This document shows, piece by piece, positions 24,712 to 33,632 of a stretch of 64,000 nucleotides of DNA. A program made the position numbers and the translations under genes. The stretch lies in NCBI RefSeq assembly GCF_001439925.1, contig NZ_LMBV01000002.1:249405-313404 (forward strand), given 5' to 3'. Position 1 is the stretch's first letter. Each line of letters begins with the position of its first letter. The notes under the pieces are model-generated. The model saw only the letters and a program-made list of their open reading frames with translations. It made no database searches and had not been told where the DNA came from. This stretch comes from Peribacillus muralis (lineage in GTDB: Bacteria > Bacillota > Bacilli > Bacillales > DSM-1321).

Positions 24712-26679
24712 ATGAATAATTTTCTTAAAAAAAGCCGGCATTTATTTGCAAATAACATACTAGGCTTTTTCTTTATTGCAGTAGTTCTGTTTTGGATAAA
24801 AACATATATTGGATATCGGATCGAATTTAACTTAGGTCTTGAAAACGGCCTGCAACAGTTCCTGCTTTTCATAAACCCGATTAGTTCAGCCGTTTTATTC
24901 TTCGGCTTGGCACTATTGGCGAAGGGCAAAAAATCGTTTAAATGGATCATCAGGCTAAACTTATTGATGTCTTTATGGTTGTTCTTCAATATCGTATATT
25001 ACCGTTCATTCACTGATTTCATCACGTTGCCAACTTTGACGCAAGTTCAAAATGCAGGGGACTTGGGCCCAAGTGTTTGGGCACTATTTAAAGGACATGA
25101 TGTATTTTACTTTATTGATACGGTCCTGTTGATCGTTCTGTACAGGTTCAAAAAGTTTAAAGTGGAAGACTTCAGGCTCAAACGCCGTACGATCGCAATG
25201 GTTTATCTGGCGGGACTAGCGATTTTCGCCATCAATTTAGGACTTGCTGAAAAGGATCGTCCGCAATTACTATCAAGAACATTCGACCGCAACTATATTG
25301 TCAAATATTTGGGCATGTATAACTATACGGTCTATGATGCTGTTCAAAATACTAAAACATACGCTCAGCGTGCAACTGCAAATAGTACGGATATCGCAGA
25401 GGTCGTCAACTATACGAAGGCAACAAGCGCTGAACCGAATCCTAAGTATTTTGGCAAAGCTGAAGGTAAGAACGTCATCTACCTGCATTTGGAGTCAATG
25501 CAGAATTTCCTGATCGATTATAAATTGAATGGAGAAGAAGTAACTCCATTTTTAAACTCACTGGCACATGATAATTCAGATTTCATGTACTTTGATAATT
25601 TCTTCCATCAAGTAGGTCAGGGGAAAACAGCGGATGCTGAATTCATGCTTGAAAATTCCCTGTTCGGTTTACCACAGGGGGCGGCGTTCACAACCCAAGC
25701 CCAAAATACGTATCAAGCGGCACCAGCCATTTTGGGGCAAAAAGGGTATACTTCTGCCGTTTTCCATGGTAATTATAAATCCTTCTGGAACCGGGATAAG
25801 ATGTATAAATCTCTAGGCTTCAATCAGTTCTTCGATGCAAACCATTATAATATGGAAAACAAAGAAGAAGTGCTTAGTTACGGTTTGATGGATAAGCCTT
25901 TCTTCAAGGAATCAATTCCGATGTTAGAAACGCTTAAACAGCCTTTCTATTCAAAATTCATAACGGTTTCCCATCACTTCCCATATGCGATGGATCAGGA
26001 AAAAGCGACAATCGGCAAGCTAAATACTGGCGATGCATCGGTTGATAATTACTTCCAAACTGCTCGCTATGCCGATGAAGCACTAAGAGAGTTCTTCGTT
26101 TATCTGAAGAAATCAGGCCTATATGATAATTCCGTAATCGTGATGTATGGTGATCACTATGGCATTTCCGAAAACCATACGGATGCCATGTCACAAGTGC
26201 TTGGTAAGGAAGTTGGCGCATTTGAGAATGCCCAATTACAGCGTGTACCATTATTGATTCATGCTCCAGGAGTCAAAGGCGGGGAAATGCACCAATACGG
26301 TGGTCAAATTGACCTTCTCCCTACTTTATTGCATCTACTAGGAGTTGAATCCAAGGAATACGTACAATTCGGTTCTGATTTATTGTCCAAGGATCATAAC
26401 CAAGTAGTACCTTTCAGGAATGGTGACTTCGTAACACCAAATGTCACTTCCATCAAAGGGAAATACTATGATACGAAAACAGGCGAATTGGTCGAGGAAA
26501 ATCAAGACATTCTCAATAATAAAAAGAGAGTCGAAACGATGCTCAATTTATCCGACCAGGTCGTGAACGGGGATTTACTCCGTTTCTACACGCCGAATGG
26601 CTTTAAAAAGATTGACCCAGCTGATTATGATTACACATATGAACCAGATGAATCAAAAGAACCCGTAACCGATAAATAA
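24712..26679 (+). CDS. ltaS: Lipoteichoic acid synthase (LtaS-type glycerol phosphotransferase)
   Basis: A 655-residue polytopic membrane enzyme that polymerises glycerol phosphate from phosphatidylglycerol onto a glycolipid anchor. About five transmembrane helices fill residues 15-200. The extracellular sulfatase-fold domain begins near residue 240. Metal-site residues are seen in NVIYLHLESMQN (Glu) and MYGDHYGIS (Asp-His), and the nucleophile is T306 in GQGKTADAEF. Length and layout match LtaS/YfnI/YqgS-type proteins; which B. subtilis paralogue it corresponds to cannot be said. The ATG has GAGGTGAAAGC upstream. A bidirectional terminator separates it from the convergent RraA-like gene. Confidence 0.92.
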   Translation: MNNFLKKSRHLFANNILGFFFIAVVLFWIKTYIGYRIEFNLGLENGLQQFLLFINPISSAVLFFGLALLAKGKKSFKWIIRLNLLMSLWLFFNIVYYRSFTDFITLPTLTQVQNAGDLGPSVWALFKGHDVFYFIDTVLLIVLYRFKKFKVEDFRLKRRTIAMVYLAGLAIFAINLGLAEKDRPQLLSRTFDRNYIVKYLGMYNYTVYDAVQNTKTYAQRATANSTDIAEVVNYTKATSAEPNPKYFGKAEGKNVIYLHLESMQNFLIDYKLNGEEVTPFLNSLAHDNSDFMYFDNFFHQVGQGKTADAEFMLENSLFGLPQGAAFTTQAQNTYQAAPAILGQKGYTSAVFHGNYKSFWNRDKMYKSLGFNQFFDANHYNMENKEEVLSYGLMDKPFFKESIPMLETLKQPFYSKFITVSHHFPYAMDQEKATIGKLNTGDASVDNYFQTARYADEALREFFVYLKKSGLYDNSVIVMYGDHYGISENHTDAMSQVLGKEVGAFENAQLQRVPLLIHAPGVKGGEMHQYGGQIDLLPTLLHLLGVESKEYVQFGSDLLSKDHNQVVPFRNGDFVTPNVTSIKGKYYDTKTGELVEENQDILNNKKRVETMLNLSDQVVNGDLLRFYTPNGFKKIDPADYDYTYEPDESKEPVTDK

Positions 26680-26690
26680 AGCAGTACAAA

Positions 26691-26728
26691 AAACAGGCAG
26701 GAAGCCATCGCATCCTGCCTGTTTTTTT
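26691..26728. terminator. Bidirectional terminator between ltaS and the RraA-like gene
   Basis: A 12-bp stem AAACAGGCAGGA/TCCTGCCTGTTT is followed by T7 on the plus strand, with A-rich sequence on the other side. Confidence 0.9.
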
Positions 26729-26737
26729 ATGTCGATA

Positions 26738-27358
26738 TCATGCTTTATTACTCATCATCGCTATATACTTTCTTATTTCTTCAGGCTTGCCTGCATACTT
26801 TTCGGCCCGTTGTTCATCCTTTATGATTTTATCTTCTGCCTGTAAGAGGATTTCTTTTCCCCTGGCTTGGGGAACGACCACGACCCCGTCTACATCCCCA
26901 ACGATGATATCACCAGGAAATACAGAAACCCCGCCACAGGAAATCGGGACATTCGTTTCTCCAACCCCTGCCTTGCCACTTGAGGCAACGGTACTCCCTT
27001 TACAGAATACAGGGAACTTCAGGTCTTTAATCGCCTTAAGATCACGAATGACCCCATCCACTACAAGCGCACCAATTTCCATCGTCTGCATCATGCCGAC
27101 AACAAAGTCTCCCGCGATCGCCCGGTATGTATCCCCTTTGCAATCAACGACTATAATATCTCCAGGGTTTGCCTCTCCGATCGCCTTTAAAACGGCCGAA
27201 TTATCCCCGACAGGCACCCGTACCGTCAAAGCCCGTCCAGCAAAACGGTATCCTTCATCCAAAGGCTTAATTGCTGAATCGAGATTGCTCATCCCCCCCA
27301 TAACATCCGAAATGGCCGTTGTGGGCAAATCCCTGAACTGTTGAATAAGCGGATCCAT
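26738..27358 (-). CDS. RraA-like protein (HMG/oxaloacetate aldolase family)
   Basis: A 206-residue RraA-family protein. The conserved core is ALVVDGVIRDLKAI near residues 105-118, in which RD forms part of the divalent-metal and substrate site, with GDIIVVDCKGDT-type strands before it. Family members include 4-hydroxy-4-methyl-2-oxoglutarate/oxaloacetate aldolases and the E. coli RNase E inhibitor; a Bacillus gene is more likely to be an aldolase or decarboxylase than an RNase regulator. The ATG at 27358 has AAGGAGGA at good spacing, whereas the upstream in-frame ATG does not. It is a single gene converging on ltaS. Confidence 0.85.
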   Translation of the reverse strand: MDPLIQQFRDLPTTAISDVMGGMSNLDSAIKPLDEGYRFAGRALTVRVPVGDNSAVLKAIGEANPGDIIVVDCKGDTYRAIAGDFVVGMMQTMEIGALVVDGVIRDLKAIKDLKFPVFCKGSTVASSGKAGVGETNVPISCGGVSVFPGDIIVGDVDGVVVVPQARGKEILLQAEDKIIKDEQRAEKYAGKPEEIRKYIAMMSNKA

Positions 27359-27633
27359 GAATAAGATTCCTCCTTGAAAATACATAATATAGCTTCATTA
27401 TACACAATTTTTATAATTTTCCATTTACTATTTGGGGAAATTCAACGCAGTACGGAAGCTGCCAGCGTATATCGACAAAATAGGATAATATATTTAATTG
27501 GGGAATGGTTCATTTAGCCTGCATTTTTTATAAAATTGTTAACACCATTTGTTTTTGATACCTATATTGTATCTATTAGTGGTATATCCGTCTTAATCTC
27601 ATCTGAGAATATTGTAGGAAAAAGGGGAGGGGT

Positions 27634-27840
27634 ATGAAAATAATTTCAAAGTATACGAATGACGGAATTGGGATTTATTTTAAACAAAATTCAAAATGGA
27701 CGTTCGTAAGAATTCACTTTTACGAACTTTTAAATGGGGAATGGTTGGGGGGAAAGCTGCTATGTAAGGCAAATTTCTGTTTAATCAATCGTTTGATTAA
27801 ACTTTTTTGCGTGGTTATCTTTTGGCTCCTAAGCTTTTAA
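27634..27840 (+). CDS. Doubtful 68-residue ORF
   Basis: An ATG preceded by GGGGAGGGG opens a 68-codon frame ending in a hydrophobic segment (INRLIKLFCVVIFWLLSF). No family is recognised. Two strong inverted repeats lie inside the frame, and a third follows the stop. The internal hairpin at 27779-27802 is followed by six T and looks like a terminator, which argues against simple coding use. It may be a small membrane protein or chance reading of a regulatory region. The 270 bases before it are AT-rich and show nothing clear. Confidence 0.25.
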   Translation: MKIISKYTNDGIGIYFKQNSKWTFVRIHFYELLNGEWLGGKLLCKANFCLINRLIKLFCVVIFWLLSF

Positions 27841-27877
27841 CTGGCTGAAGGTCGTTATGTTGCTTACGGCAGCCAGT
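27702..27877. repeat. Three stacked inverted repeats
   Basis: GTTCGTAA (27702-27709) pairs with TTACGAAC (27720-27727). GTTTAATCAA (27779-27788) pairs with TTGATTAAAC (27793-27802) and is followed by T6. ACTGGCTG (27840-27847) pairs with CAGCCAGT (27870-27877) and is followed by GGGATTTTT. They may be terminators, operators or parts of an RNA. Confidence 0.6.
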
Positions 27878-27913
27878 GGGATTTTTCCTGATAGCGGTGT
27901 TTATGAACATGCG

Positions 27914-28093
27914 TCAAAGCAGGATCAATACGAGGACGGAGGCTGCAAGGGTTATCCAAATCGGACTTAAAATTTCTGGATGAATGATCAAAAAGATGAT
28001 TCCTGCTATTGCGGCAGCCTGCTGGATGGTTATATGTCTAATGAAGTCCACCCCAGCTTTAAGGCAGGCTTTTAGTAGCGGCATCTGATTCAT
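27914..28093 (-). CDS. Small membrane protein
   Basis: A 59-residue protein (MNQMPLLKACLKAGVDFIRH...) with one hydrophobic region of two short segments (AAAIAGIIFLII and WITLAASVLVLILL) separated by HPEILSP. This predicts a hairpin-like membrane protein. AAGGAGG lies seven bases before the ATG at 28093; the in-frame ATG at 28099 directly abuts that site and is rejected. It is divergent from the DUF948 gene, with about 120 bases between them. No family is recognised. Confidence 0.6.
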   Translation of the reverse strand: MNQMPLLKACLKAGVDFIRHITIQQAAAIAGIIFLIIHPEILSPIWITLAASVLVLILL

Positions 28094-28213
28094 GTCCATT
28101 CCTCCTTTTTCTTTTCATAATATGACCAGGCATACAAGAAAATACATCGTAAATCGTTTTCTGCCTAGGATTAAGGGTATAGTAGAGATAAAAGTAAGAA
28201 GGAGGAATCATAG

Positions 28214-28543
28214 GTGGTCATTGTTTATATCAGTCTTGCCCTCTTTATCGGAGCCCTTATTTATTTAGCTTTTTTTGCTTTCAAAACCTTCAAGGATTCG
28301 AAGCCGACAATCGAAAATGTGAATGAAACGGTAACGCGCATTCAAGCAAAAACGGATCAAATCAAATCCGAGACGGACCAACTCTCCATGACACAAAAGG
28401 AAATCACTGAAGATGTTCAGTATAAAAAAGAGGCTGTCCAATATACAGTCGATGCCGCAAAACAAACACCGGAACCATTCAAGAATATATGGTATACGAT
28501 AAAAGGCGATAAGCTCAGCATTCGAAAAAGAAGTGATGGGTAA
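28214..28543 (+). CDS. DUF948 family membrane-anchored protein
   Basis: A 109-residue protein with an N-terminal transmembrane helix (VIVYISLALFIGALIYLAFF) and a helical, coiled-coil-prone tail (ENVNETVTRIQAKTDQIKSE onwards), the pattern of the DUF948/YtxG family. YtxG is a B. subtilis general stress protein, but function is not established. The start is GTG, with GGAGG eight bases upstream. The gene ends at a predicted terminator about 55 bases downstream. It is divergent from the small membrane protein gene. Confidence 0.8.
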   Translation: MVIVYISLALFIGALIYLAFFAFKTFKDSKPTIENVNETVTRIQAKTDQIKSETDQLSMTQKEITEDVQYKKEAVQYTVDAAKQTPEPFKNIWYTIKGDKLSIRKRSDG

Positions 28544-28595
28544 CCCTTTATCACTTTCACGAGTGGAAGAAAGAATGGGAAAAGCAACTTAAAGG

Positions 28596-28632
28596 AGATG
28601 CTGTCTGTATTTTGCAGACGGTGTCTTTTTTT
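28596..28632 (+). terminator. Terminator of the DUF948 gene
   Basis: AGATGCTGTCTG pairs with CAGACGGTGTCT (with G-U pairs) and is followed by T7. Confidence 0.8.
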
Positions 28633-28817
28633 GTTCCAATTTAAGGGAATAGGTTAATATAACTAATTCAAAGTGTATTGGAACGGACTAAGTACAAATC
28701 CTCCAAAACTATGGGCAATGGAAGTCTATCTTCATTTTTCACGCAAAGGGGACTGAAAAGATATAAGCCTAATCCTCCCATACTGTAGGCATGAGAGTTC
28801 TATCTACGTATCAATAC

Positions 28818-28950
28818 AAAGTGGAATGAAACGGAAGGCGGCGACACTCCTGCGGGAAATGCGTGTCTACGTGAGACCCCGCAGGCTGAAAGCCGAGGAG
28901 GCTCAAAGACCGCCCGCGGAAAGGGAGCGCCTGCAGTGCAATGAAACGGT
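28818..28950 (+). repeat. Interspersed ~135-bp GC-rich repeat, copy B
   Basis: The element is bounded by AATGAAACGG at both ends (near 28825 and 28940). Inside are CTCCTGCGGGAAATGCG, GAGACCCCGCAGGC, AGCCGAGGAGGCTC and CCGCCCGCGGAAAG. It is GC-rich in an AT-rich gap and matches 13709-13843 in inverse orientation. Bases 28633-28817 carry two diverged copies of a CCTCCAAAACTATGGGCAAT motif; no gene is seen from 28633 to 29048. Confidence 0.75.
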
Positions 28951-29048
28951 TTAATTTAAATTAACACTCTCCATCAGTCAGTTTTTCTGCATAATTTAGC
29001 CCCTCCTTGCAAATAGTAACGTTAAACTTTTTCGAGAGGGGTGTAAGG

Positions 29049-29582
29049 ATGAATTATAAAGCGATAATATCAAGTGCGATGGTGGCATTGGTGATAACGG
29101 GTTGTAATACCAATGATAAAGAAGGAGCCAATGAGAATCTTGGCATGAATCGTACGAACGATAATAATTATCAAAATCCGATGAATGTTAGCGACACTAG
29201 GCAAAATGTGAATAACATGCAAAATAATAATAATGTTAATGATGTAAACGATATGAGGGTATCCGATGATATCTCCAATCGCGTCGAGGCGCTGAAGGAC
29301 GTAAAGAGCGCCAGGGTCATTGTGACGGATCATCATGCCTATGTAGCGGCTGTACTGAATGACGGCGGAGCTAAAGACATCTCGAATGACCTGAAGGACA
29401 AAGTGGCAGATGCCGTAAGAGGAGCCGATTCATCAGTCGATAAGGTTTATGTGTCGACGAATCCAGACTTTGTTCAAAGAATGGATGGGTATGCGAATGA
29501 CATTCAAAATGGAAAACCTGTTGCAGGATTCGCTGATGAATTCCGTGAGCTTGTAACTCGAATTTTCCCAAGCTCAAGGTAA
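29049..29582 (+). CDS. YhcN/YlaJ-family sporulation lipoprotein
   Basis: A 177-residue lipoprotein. The lipobox LVITGC puts the lipidated cysteine near residue 18. A low-complexity Asn-rich linker (residues 25-70) precedes a conserved domain with SNRVEALKDVKSARVIVTDH-like sequence, as in YhcN/YlaJ proteins of spore inner membranes. The family is associated with sporulation and germination. The frame opens at 29007, but the ATG at 29049 has a GTAAGG-type site and directly precedes the signal peptide. It lies shortly before a germination receptor operon, consistent with a spore role. Confidence 0.82.
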   Translation: MNYKAIISSAMVALVITGCNTNDKEGANENLGMNRTNDNNYQNPMNVSDTRQNVNNMQNNNNVNDVNDMRVSDDISNRVEALKDVKSARVIVTDHHAYVAAVLNDGGAKDISNDLKDKVADAVRGADSSVDKVYVSTNPDFVQRMDGYANDIQNGKPVAGFADEFRELVTRIFPSSR

Positions 29583-29600
29583 TATAAGTCATACACAATG

Positions 29601-29652
29601 GCCTATCTGGGACTTCATGCTTCTTAAAGCATGTTATCCAGTTAGGCCTTTT
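29601..29652 (+). terminator. Terminator of the YhcN-like gene
   Basis: GCCTATCTGG pairs with CCAGTTAGGC, with an inner ATGC/GCAT stem, followed by TTTTTC. Confidence 0.8.
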
Positions 29653-29755
29653 TCTTAATCAAGCAGCTTTTTCAGTAGCGGTTAGTCGTGAGTAACATTA
29701 AAGAGAGTGGTTACAATAATTGGGTGAACTTAATACTAGGTGGCAGGTGAGTATA

Positions 29756-31264
29756 GTGAGATTTTTTAAGGGCATGAAGGGAAAGGACGCAGCAGCTTCT
29801 CAATGTACGTCTAATGATTTTCAGGATTTGTTTAAAAAGTTCGAAGCATCCAAGGACTTCCTCACCTTTCAATTCCCGGATGAAGATGGCTATACCATTT
29901 CCTACTTTAATTCATTAGTTAATGCTCAACAGGTTCATGAACAAGTATTGGCTGTCCTCTCTACTCATCAAAAAAAGCCACTTCAACAATTAAAAGGCGA
30001 CATCACGATGGAAGATATAAAAGAGACAAAGGATATTAAGGTCATTCAAAGGTTAATATTGTCAGGGTCAATCATGATTCAGTACAAAACAGGTGATGAA
30101 ACTTGCTTGCTGATACCATGTGCTCTAGATGTGAAAAGGAAAACCTCCATACCCGAGTCTGAATATACGGTCGCAGGTCCCAAGGAAGCCTTTGTTGAAT
30201 CGCTTGATACGAATTTGAACCTGATCCGCAATCGGTTACCTATCCCTGATTTGCAGGCGAAGGAATTCCGGGTAGGGAGCATCTCGCAAACAAGGTTAGT
30301 CGTGCTCTATATAGATGGCATCGTTAATCAACAGATTGTTGATACAGTCACGCAAAGAATCGGTGATATAGAATATGACACGATCGTCGATATTTCGTTT
30401 GTGGGACAGATGATCACGGATAATCGTAATTCGATGTTTCCACAGTTGATTGATACAGAGCGGCCTGATCACCTGGCTTCGGTATTATCTGAAGGGAAAA
30501 TAGGGATCATGCTTGATGGATCGCCTCATGCATTGGTAGGTCCCAACACCATCATTTCGTTCTTTTCATCATTTGAAGATTATTTTCAAATTTGGAACCT
30601 TGGTACATCGTTTCGGTTGATCCGTCTTTTCGCCGTTTTATTTTCCATTTTCTCATCGCCACTGTATGTTGCCGTGATTACCTATCATTATCAGGTGATC
30701 CCGACCAATCTTTTGCCTTTATTAATATCATCAAGGGGAGTGATCCCTTTTCCGCCGATTTTGGAGGCGATCGTGCTTGAAGGAACGATTGAACTTCTGA
30801 GGGAAGCTGCAGTCAGGCTTCCTGCCAAGGTTGGCTCCACCATCGGTATTGTAGGCGGTATCGTCATTGGTACGGCTGCAGTGGAAGCGGGGTTTGTCAG
30901 CAATGTCTTGTTAATGCTCGTTGCCCTGGCAGCTCTTGCCTCTTTTACGATGCCGATTTACCAAATCAGTAATACGATTCGCCTGATCCGTTTCCCTTTT
31001 CTGCTGGCGGCCCAATTATACGGTTTGTTTGGATTAGCTTTATGCAGTGCATTCATTTTATGTCATTTATTGAAGTTGAAGTCACTCGGAAGCCCATATA
31101 TGGAGCCGCTTTACCCGATGCGATTTGATGACTTTAAAGATAGCTTAATTCGCCTGCCTTTTTCAAAGCAAATAAAACGGCCAAGGTTTTTGCGAACGGA
31201 AAATCCTATACGGATAAAGAAAAAGGCAGAAACTCAAAACACCCAAAGTGATATCGATGAATAA
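29756..31264 (+). CDS. GerA-family spore germination protein (A subunit)
   Basis: A 502-residue GerXA-type receptor subunit of the spore inner membrane, involved in nutrient-triggered germination. A large soluble N-terminal domain (about 1-280) is followed by several hydrophobic segments between residues 280 and 450 and a basic tail. DGSPHALVGPNTIISFF and FRLIRLFAVLFSIFSSPLYVA are typical. Three starts are possible: TTG 29720, GTG 29747 and GTG 29756. I choose GTG 29756 because CAGGTGAG lies six bases upstream, but this is uncertain. It starts an A-B-C operon. Confidence 0.88.
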   Translation: MRFFKGMKGKDAAASQCTSNDFQDLFKKFEASKDFLTFQFPDEDGYTISYFNSLVNAQQVHEQVLAVLSTHQKKPLQQLKGDITMEDIKETKDIKVIQRLILSGSIMIQYKTGDETCLLIPCALDVKRKTSIPESEYTVAGPKEAFVESLDTNLNLIRNRLPIPDLQAKEFRVGSISQTRLVVLYIDGIVNQQIVDTVTQRIGDIEYDTIVDISFVGQMITDNRNSMFPQLIDTERPDHLASVLSEGKIGIMLDGSPHALVGPNTIISFFSSFEDYFQIWNLGTSFRLIRLFAVLFSIFSSPLYVAVITYHYQVIPTNLLPLLISSRGVIPFPPILEAIVLEGTIELLREAAVRLPAKVGSTIGIVGGIVIGTAAVEAGFVSNVLLMLVALAALASFTMPIYQISNTIRLIRFPFLLAAQLYGLFGLALCSAFILCHLLKLKSLGSPYMEPLYPMRFDDFKDSLIRLPFSKQIKRPRFLRTENPIRIKKKAETQNTQSDIDE

Positions 31265-31287
31265 GGCGAAGAAAGCGGTGAAAAGGT

Positions 31288-32388
31288 ATGGAAGTAAAGC
31301 CAAATGAAACGAAACAAATATCAGCATTTTTTGTTTTTTTCCTCATGCCTGGCATGCAGATCGGAGTGGGGATTTTAGGATTTGAACAGGTCATAGCGAA
31401 AGAGGCCGGGCATGACGCTTGGATATCAGTCATAATTTCAGGATTAATCATAAATGCTTTTATTTGGATGTGCTACAAGCTTTTAGGCCGGGGTCCAAAT
31501 ACGTTTGATTTGGTCGCCATCCATCAAGATTTGTTTGGTAAATGGATAGGAAATACTTTCAACATTCTATTCATACTCTACTTTATCATTATTTCCATCA
31601 CTATAATCAGGACTTATATAGAAGTCATTCAGGTTTGGATGTTCCCTGGGATCAACGTCCTGATGCTGCTGACCATCATTCTCGTTCTCGTGTATAGCTT
31701 TGTTACGGGAGGGTTTAGGGTGCTTACCGGTTTTAGCTTGATCGGACTTGTCATTGTGGCGCCATTATTCCTTTTGATTTTTTTTCCATTGAAGCACGCT
31801 CACTTTGGAAATTTAGGTCCTGTACTTGATCATTCCTTTTTGGAGATTATGGTGGCTTGTAAGAAAATGACTTTGAATTATGTTGGTTTTGAATTGCTGC
31901 TGATTTATTATCCGTTCATAAAAAAGCGTGAACTTTCTCAAAAATGGGCACAGTTCGGTGTCCTTTTTACAATGTCGATCTATTTAGTTTCGATGATAGT
32001 ATCAACAGCCTATTATCATCAAGAACAGCTGAAAGGCTTGATATGGGCAACTTTGACATTTTGGAAAGTTGTCGATCTCCCATTCGTTGAAAGGTTCGAA
32101 TATGTAGGTATCACCTTATGGCTGTTCAAGGTGTTACCAAATATATGCCTAGGGGTCTGGGCGGCAAGCAGAACAATGAAAAGAGTATTTGGAGTGAAGC
32201 AAAAAAAGATGGTTGTGTTCATCTTATCTGTCATATTAGTGTCTGGTCTTCTCTTGGATACCCACAATGAGATCTATTGGTTCAATACGCTTGTTTCCCG
32301 GATAGGCTTTTTTATCATTTTTTTATACATTCCCTTCATATTCATTTGGCAGTCGATTGTCTATAAAGTAAGGAGTCATAAACCATGA
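31288..32388 (+). CDS. GerB-family spore germination protein (B subunit)
   Basis: A 366-residue integral membrane protein with about ten hydrophobic segments, of the GerXB/amino acid permease-like family. This subunit is thought to bind the germinant and belongs to the amino acid-polyamine-organocation superfamily. It opens with ETKQISAFFVFFLMPGMQIGVG. The ATG follows the A subunit by 23 bases, preceded by GCGGTGAAAAGG. Its stop overlaps the C-subunit ATG by four bases. The germinant cannot be read from the sequence. Confidence 0.88.
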   Translation: MEVKPNETKQISAFFVFFLMPGMQIGVGILGFEQVIAKEAGHDAWISVIISGLIINAFIWMCYKLLGRGPNTFDLVAIHQDLFGKWIGNTFNILFILYFIIISITIIRTYIEVIQVWMFPGINVLMLLTIILVLVYSFVTGGFRVLTGFSLIGLVIVAPLFLLIFFPLKHAHFGNLGPVLDHSFLEIMVACKKMTLNYVGFELLLIYYPFIKKRELSQKWAQFGVLFTMSIYLVSMIVSTAYYHQEQLKGLIWATLTFWKVVDLPFVERFEYVGITLWLFKVLPNICLGVWAASRTMKRVFGVKQKKMVVFILSVILVSGLLLDTHNEIYWFNTLVSRIGFFIIFLYIPFIFIWQSIVYKVRSHKP

Positions 32389-33467
32389 AAGTCAAAATGC
32401 TTTTGATTGCATTAGGCTGCTTCTTTTTGACAGCGTGCGGTGTGGAAAAACAAATTTTAGAAGATATTTTAATTGCGGAAATCGTTGGTTATGATGATGT
32501 CGGTGACAATAAAATCAAAGGTACGGTCGTTGTCAGCGTTCCTCAGCCAGGAAAAGAAGGAAATATTAAAAAAGAAGTATATGAAGCGGTCTCCCATGAT
32601 GTTAAGGCCGCTCGACAGCAGGAAAATGCAGAAACACCATTTCCTGTTGTCGGCGGGCGACTTACTGTCATTTTCTATGGTGATATATTGGCGCGTAAAG
32701 GGCTGAATGATTACGTAGATACATACCGGCGTGATCCAATCGTCGGAAGGGATCTGTATTTAGCAATCGTTCATGGAAAAGCGGAGGATCTTGTTAAAAT
32801 GGAGACGAAGTTAATCAAGACCCCAGGGGTTCAAGTCAATGAGTTGATTAAACAAAATATTAGGACTAATTTGCCTCAGGTCGATTTGCATACGTACTTA
32901 TATGCTTGTCATGGTAAAGGAATCGATCCGACTCTGCCTTTAATGGAGGTAGCGGATGGACGTATACGGATAAAAGGAATCGCTTTGTTTAAAAAGGACA
33001 AGTATATTGATAAATATATACCTTATGAGGATGGCTTTTTATACAAAGTGCTTAATGAAAATTTTAAACTTGGGAGTTATGAAATTAAATGGAGTGATAA
33101 GAATTCTACAGATATCAGTAACATCAAATCACGTGTACATTATGATATAACCTCAGCAAATCAAGACCCCAAGGTCAGGATTGATGTGAAAATAAAAGCG
33201 AGTCTGCTCGAAGTTCAAGGGTATGACTTAAGTAAACCGGTCGACGTGAACAAAATAGAGGCTAAAGCGGAACGCATCCTCGGTAAAAAGTTGGATGAGA
33301 TGGTGACCATGTTTCAGGAAAACAATATAGATCCGATTGCCCTGGGAGATTTCGCTAAAAGTAAAACTAGAAACTTCAACCGAAAGCATTGGGAGAAGGA
33401 GTATCCTCATATGCCCATTGATGTGAATTTGGATATTGAATTGGTTCAAACGGGGATCGTTGAATAA
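32385..33467 (+). CDS. GerC-family spore germination lipoprotein (C subunit)
   Basis: A 360-residue Ger(x)C lipoprotein. The signal peptide ends at the lipobox FLTAC (Cys near residue 18). It has the three-domain GerC layout with KQILEDILIAEIVGYDDV near the N-terminus and the conserved C-terminal stretch of the family. It completes an A-B-C germinant receptor. Its ATG overlaps the stop of the B gene by four bases. A strong terminator follows about 120 bases later. Confidence 0.88.
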   Translation: MKVKMLLIALGCFFLTACGVEKQILEDILIAEIVGYDDVGDNKIKGTVVVSVPQPGKEGNIKKEVYEAVSHDVKAARQQENAETPFPVVGGRLTVIFYGDILARKGLNDYVDTYRRDPIVGRDLYLAIVHGKAEDLVKMETKLIKTPGVQVNELIKQNIRTNLPQVDLHTYLYACHGKGIDPTLPLMEVADGRIRIKGIALFKKDKYIDKYIPYEDGFLYKVLNENFKLGSYEIKWSDKNSTDISNIKSRVHYDITSANQDPKVRIDVKIKASLLEVQGYDLSKPVDVNKIEAKAERILGKKLDEMVTMFQENNIDPIALGDFAKSKTRNFNRKHWEKEYPHMPIDVNLDIELVQTGIVE

Positions 33468-33584
33468 TATAAGATATTGATGAGATACCTGCTTTCATAC
33501 TTAGAGTAATGGATGGTCCTTGGAGGTCCATTCACGGTTAGGCGCGAGAAGGCTCATCGGTGATTACCCTGATCATAAATGATG

Positions 33585-33627
33585 AAAGGACCTAGTCTCC
33601 TTAACTGGAGGAGACTAGGTCCTTTTT
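33585..33627. terminator. Terminator between the ger operon and the lysine permease
   Basis: A 16-bp perfect stem AAAGGACCTAGTCTCC/GGAGACTAGGTCCTTT is followed by T5 on the plus strand. It lies between convergent genes and may serve both. Confidence 0.9.
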
Positions 33628-33632
33628 GTGAA

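Noticed and set aside
26787-27344. A 185-codon plus-strand frame opposite the RraA-like gene
   Set aside because: Antisense shadow of a recognisable protein family; no ribosome site.
33510-33535. AATGGA/TCCATT hairpin after gerC
   Set aside because: Short stem without T-run; the strong terminator at 33585 explains the ending.
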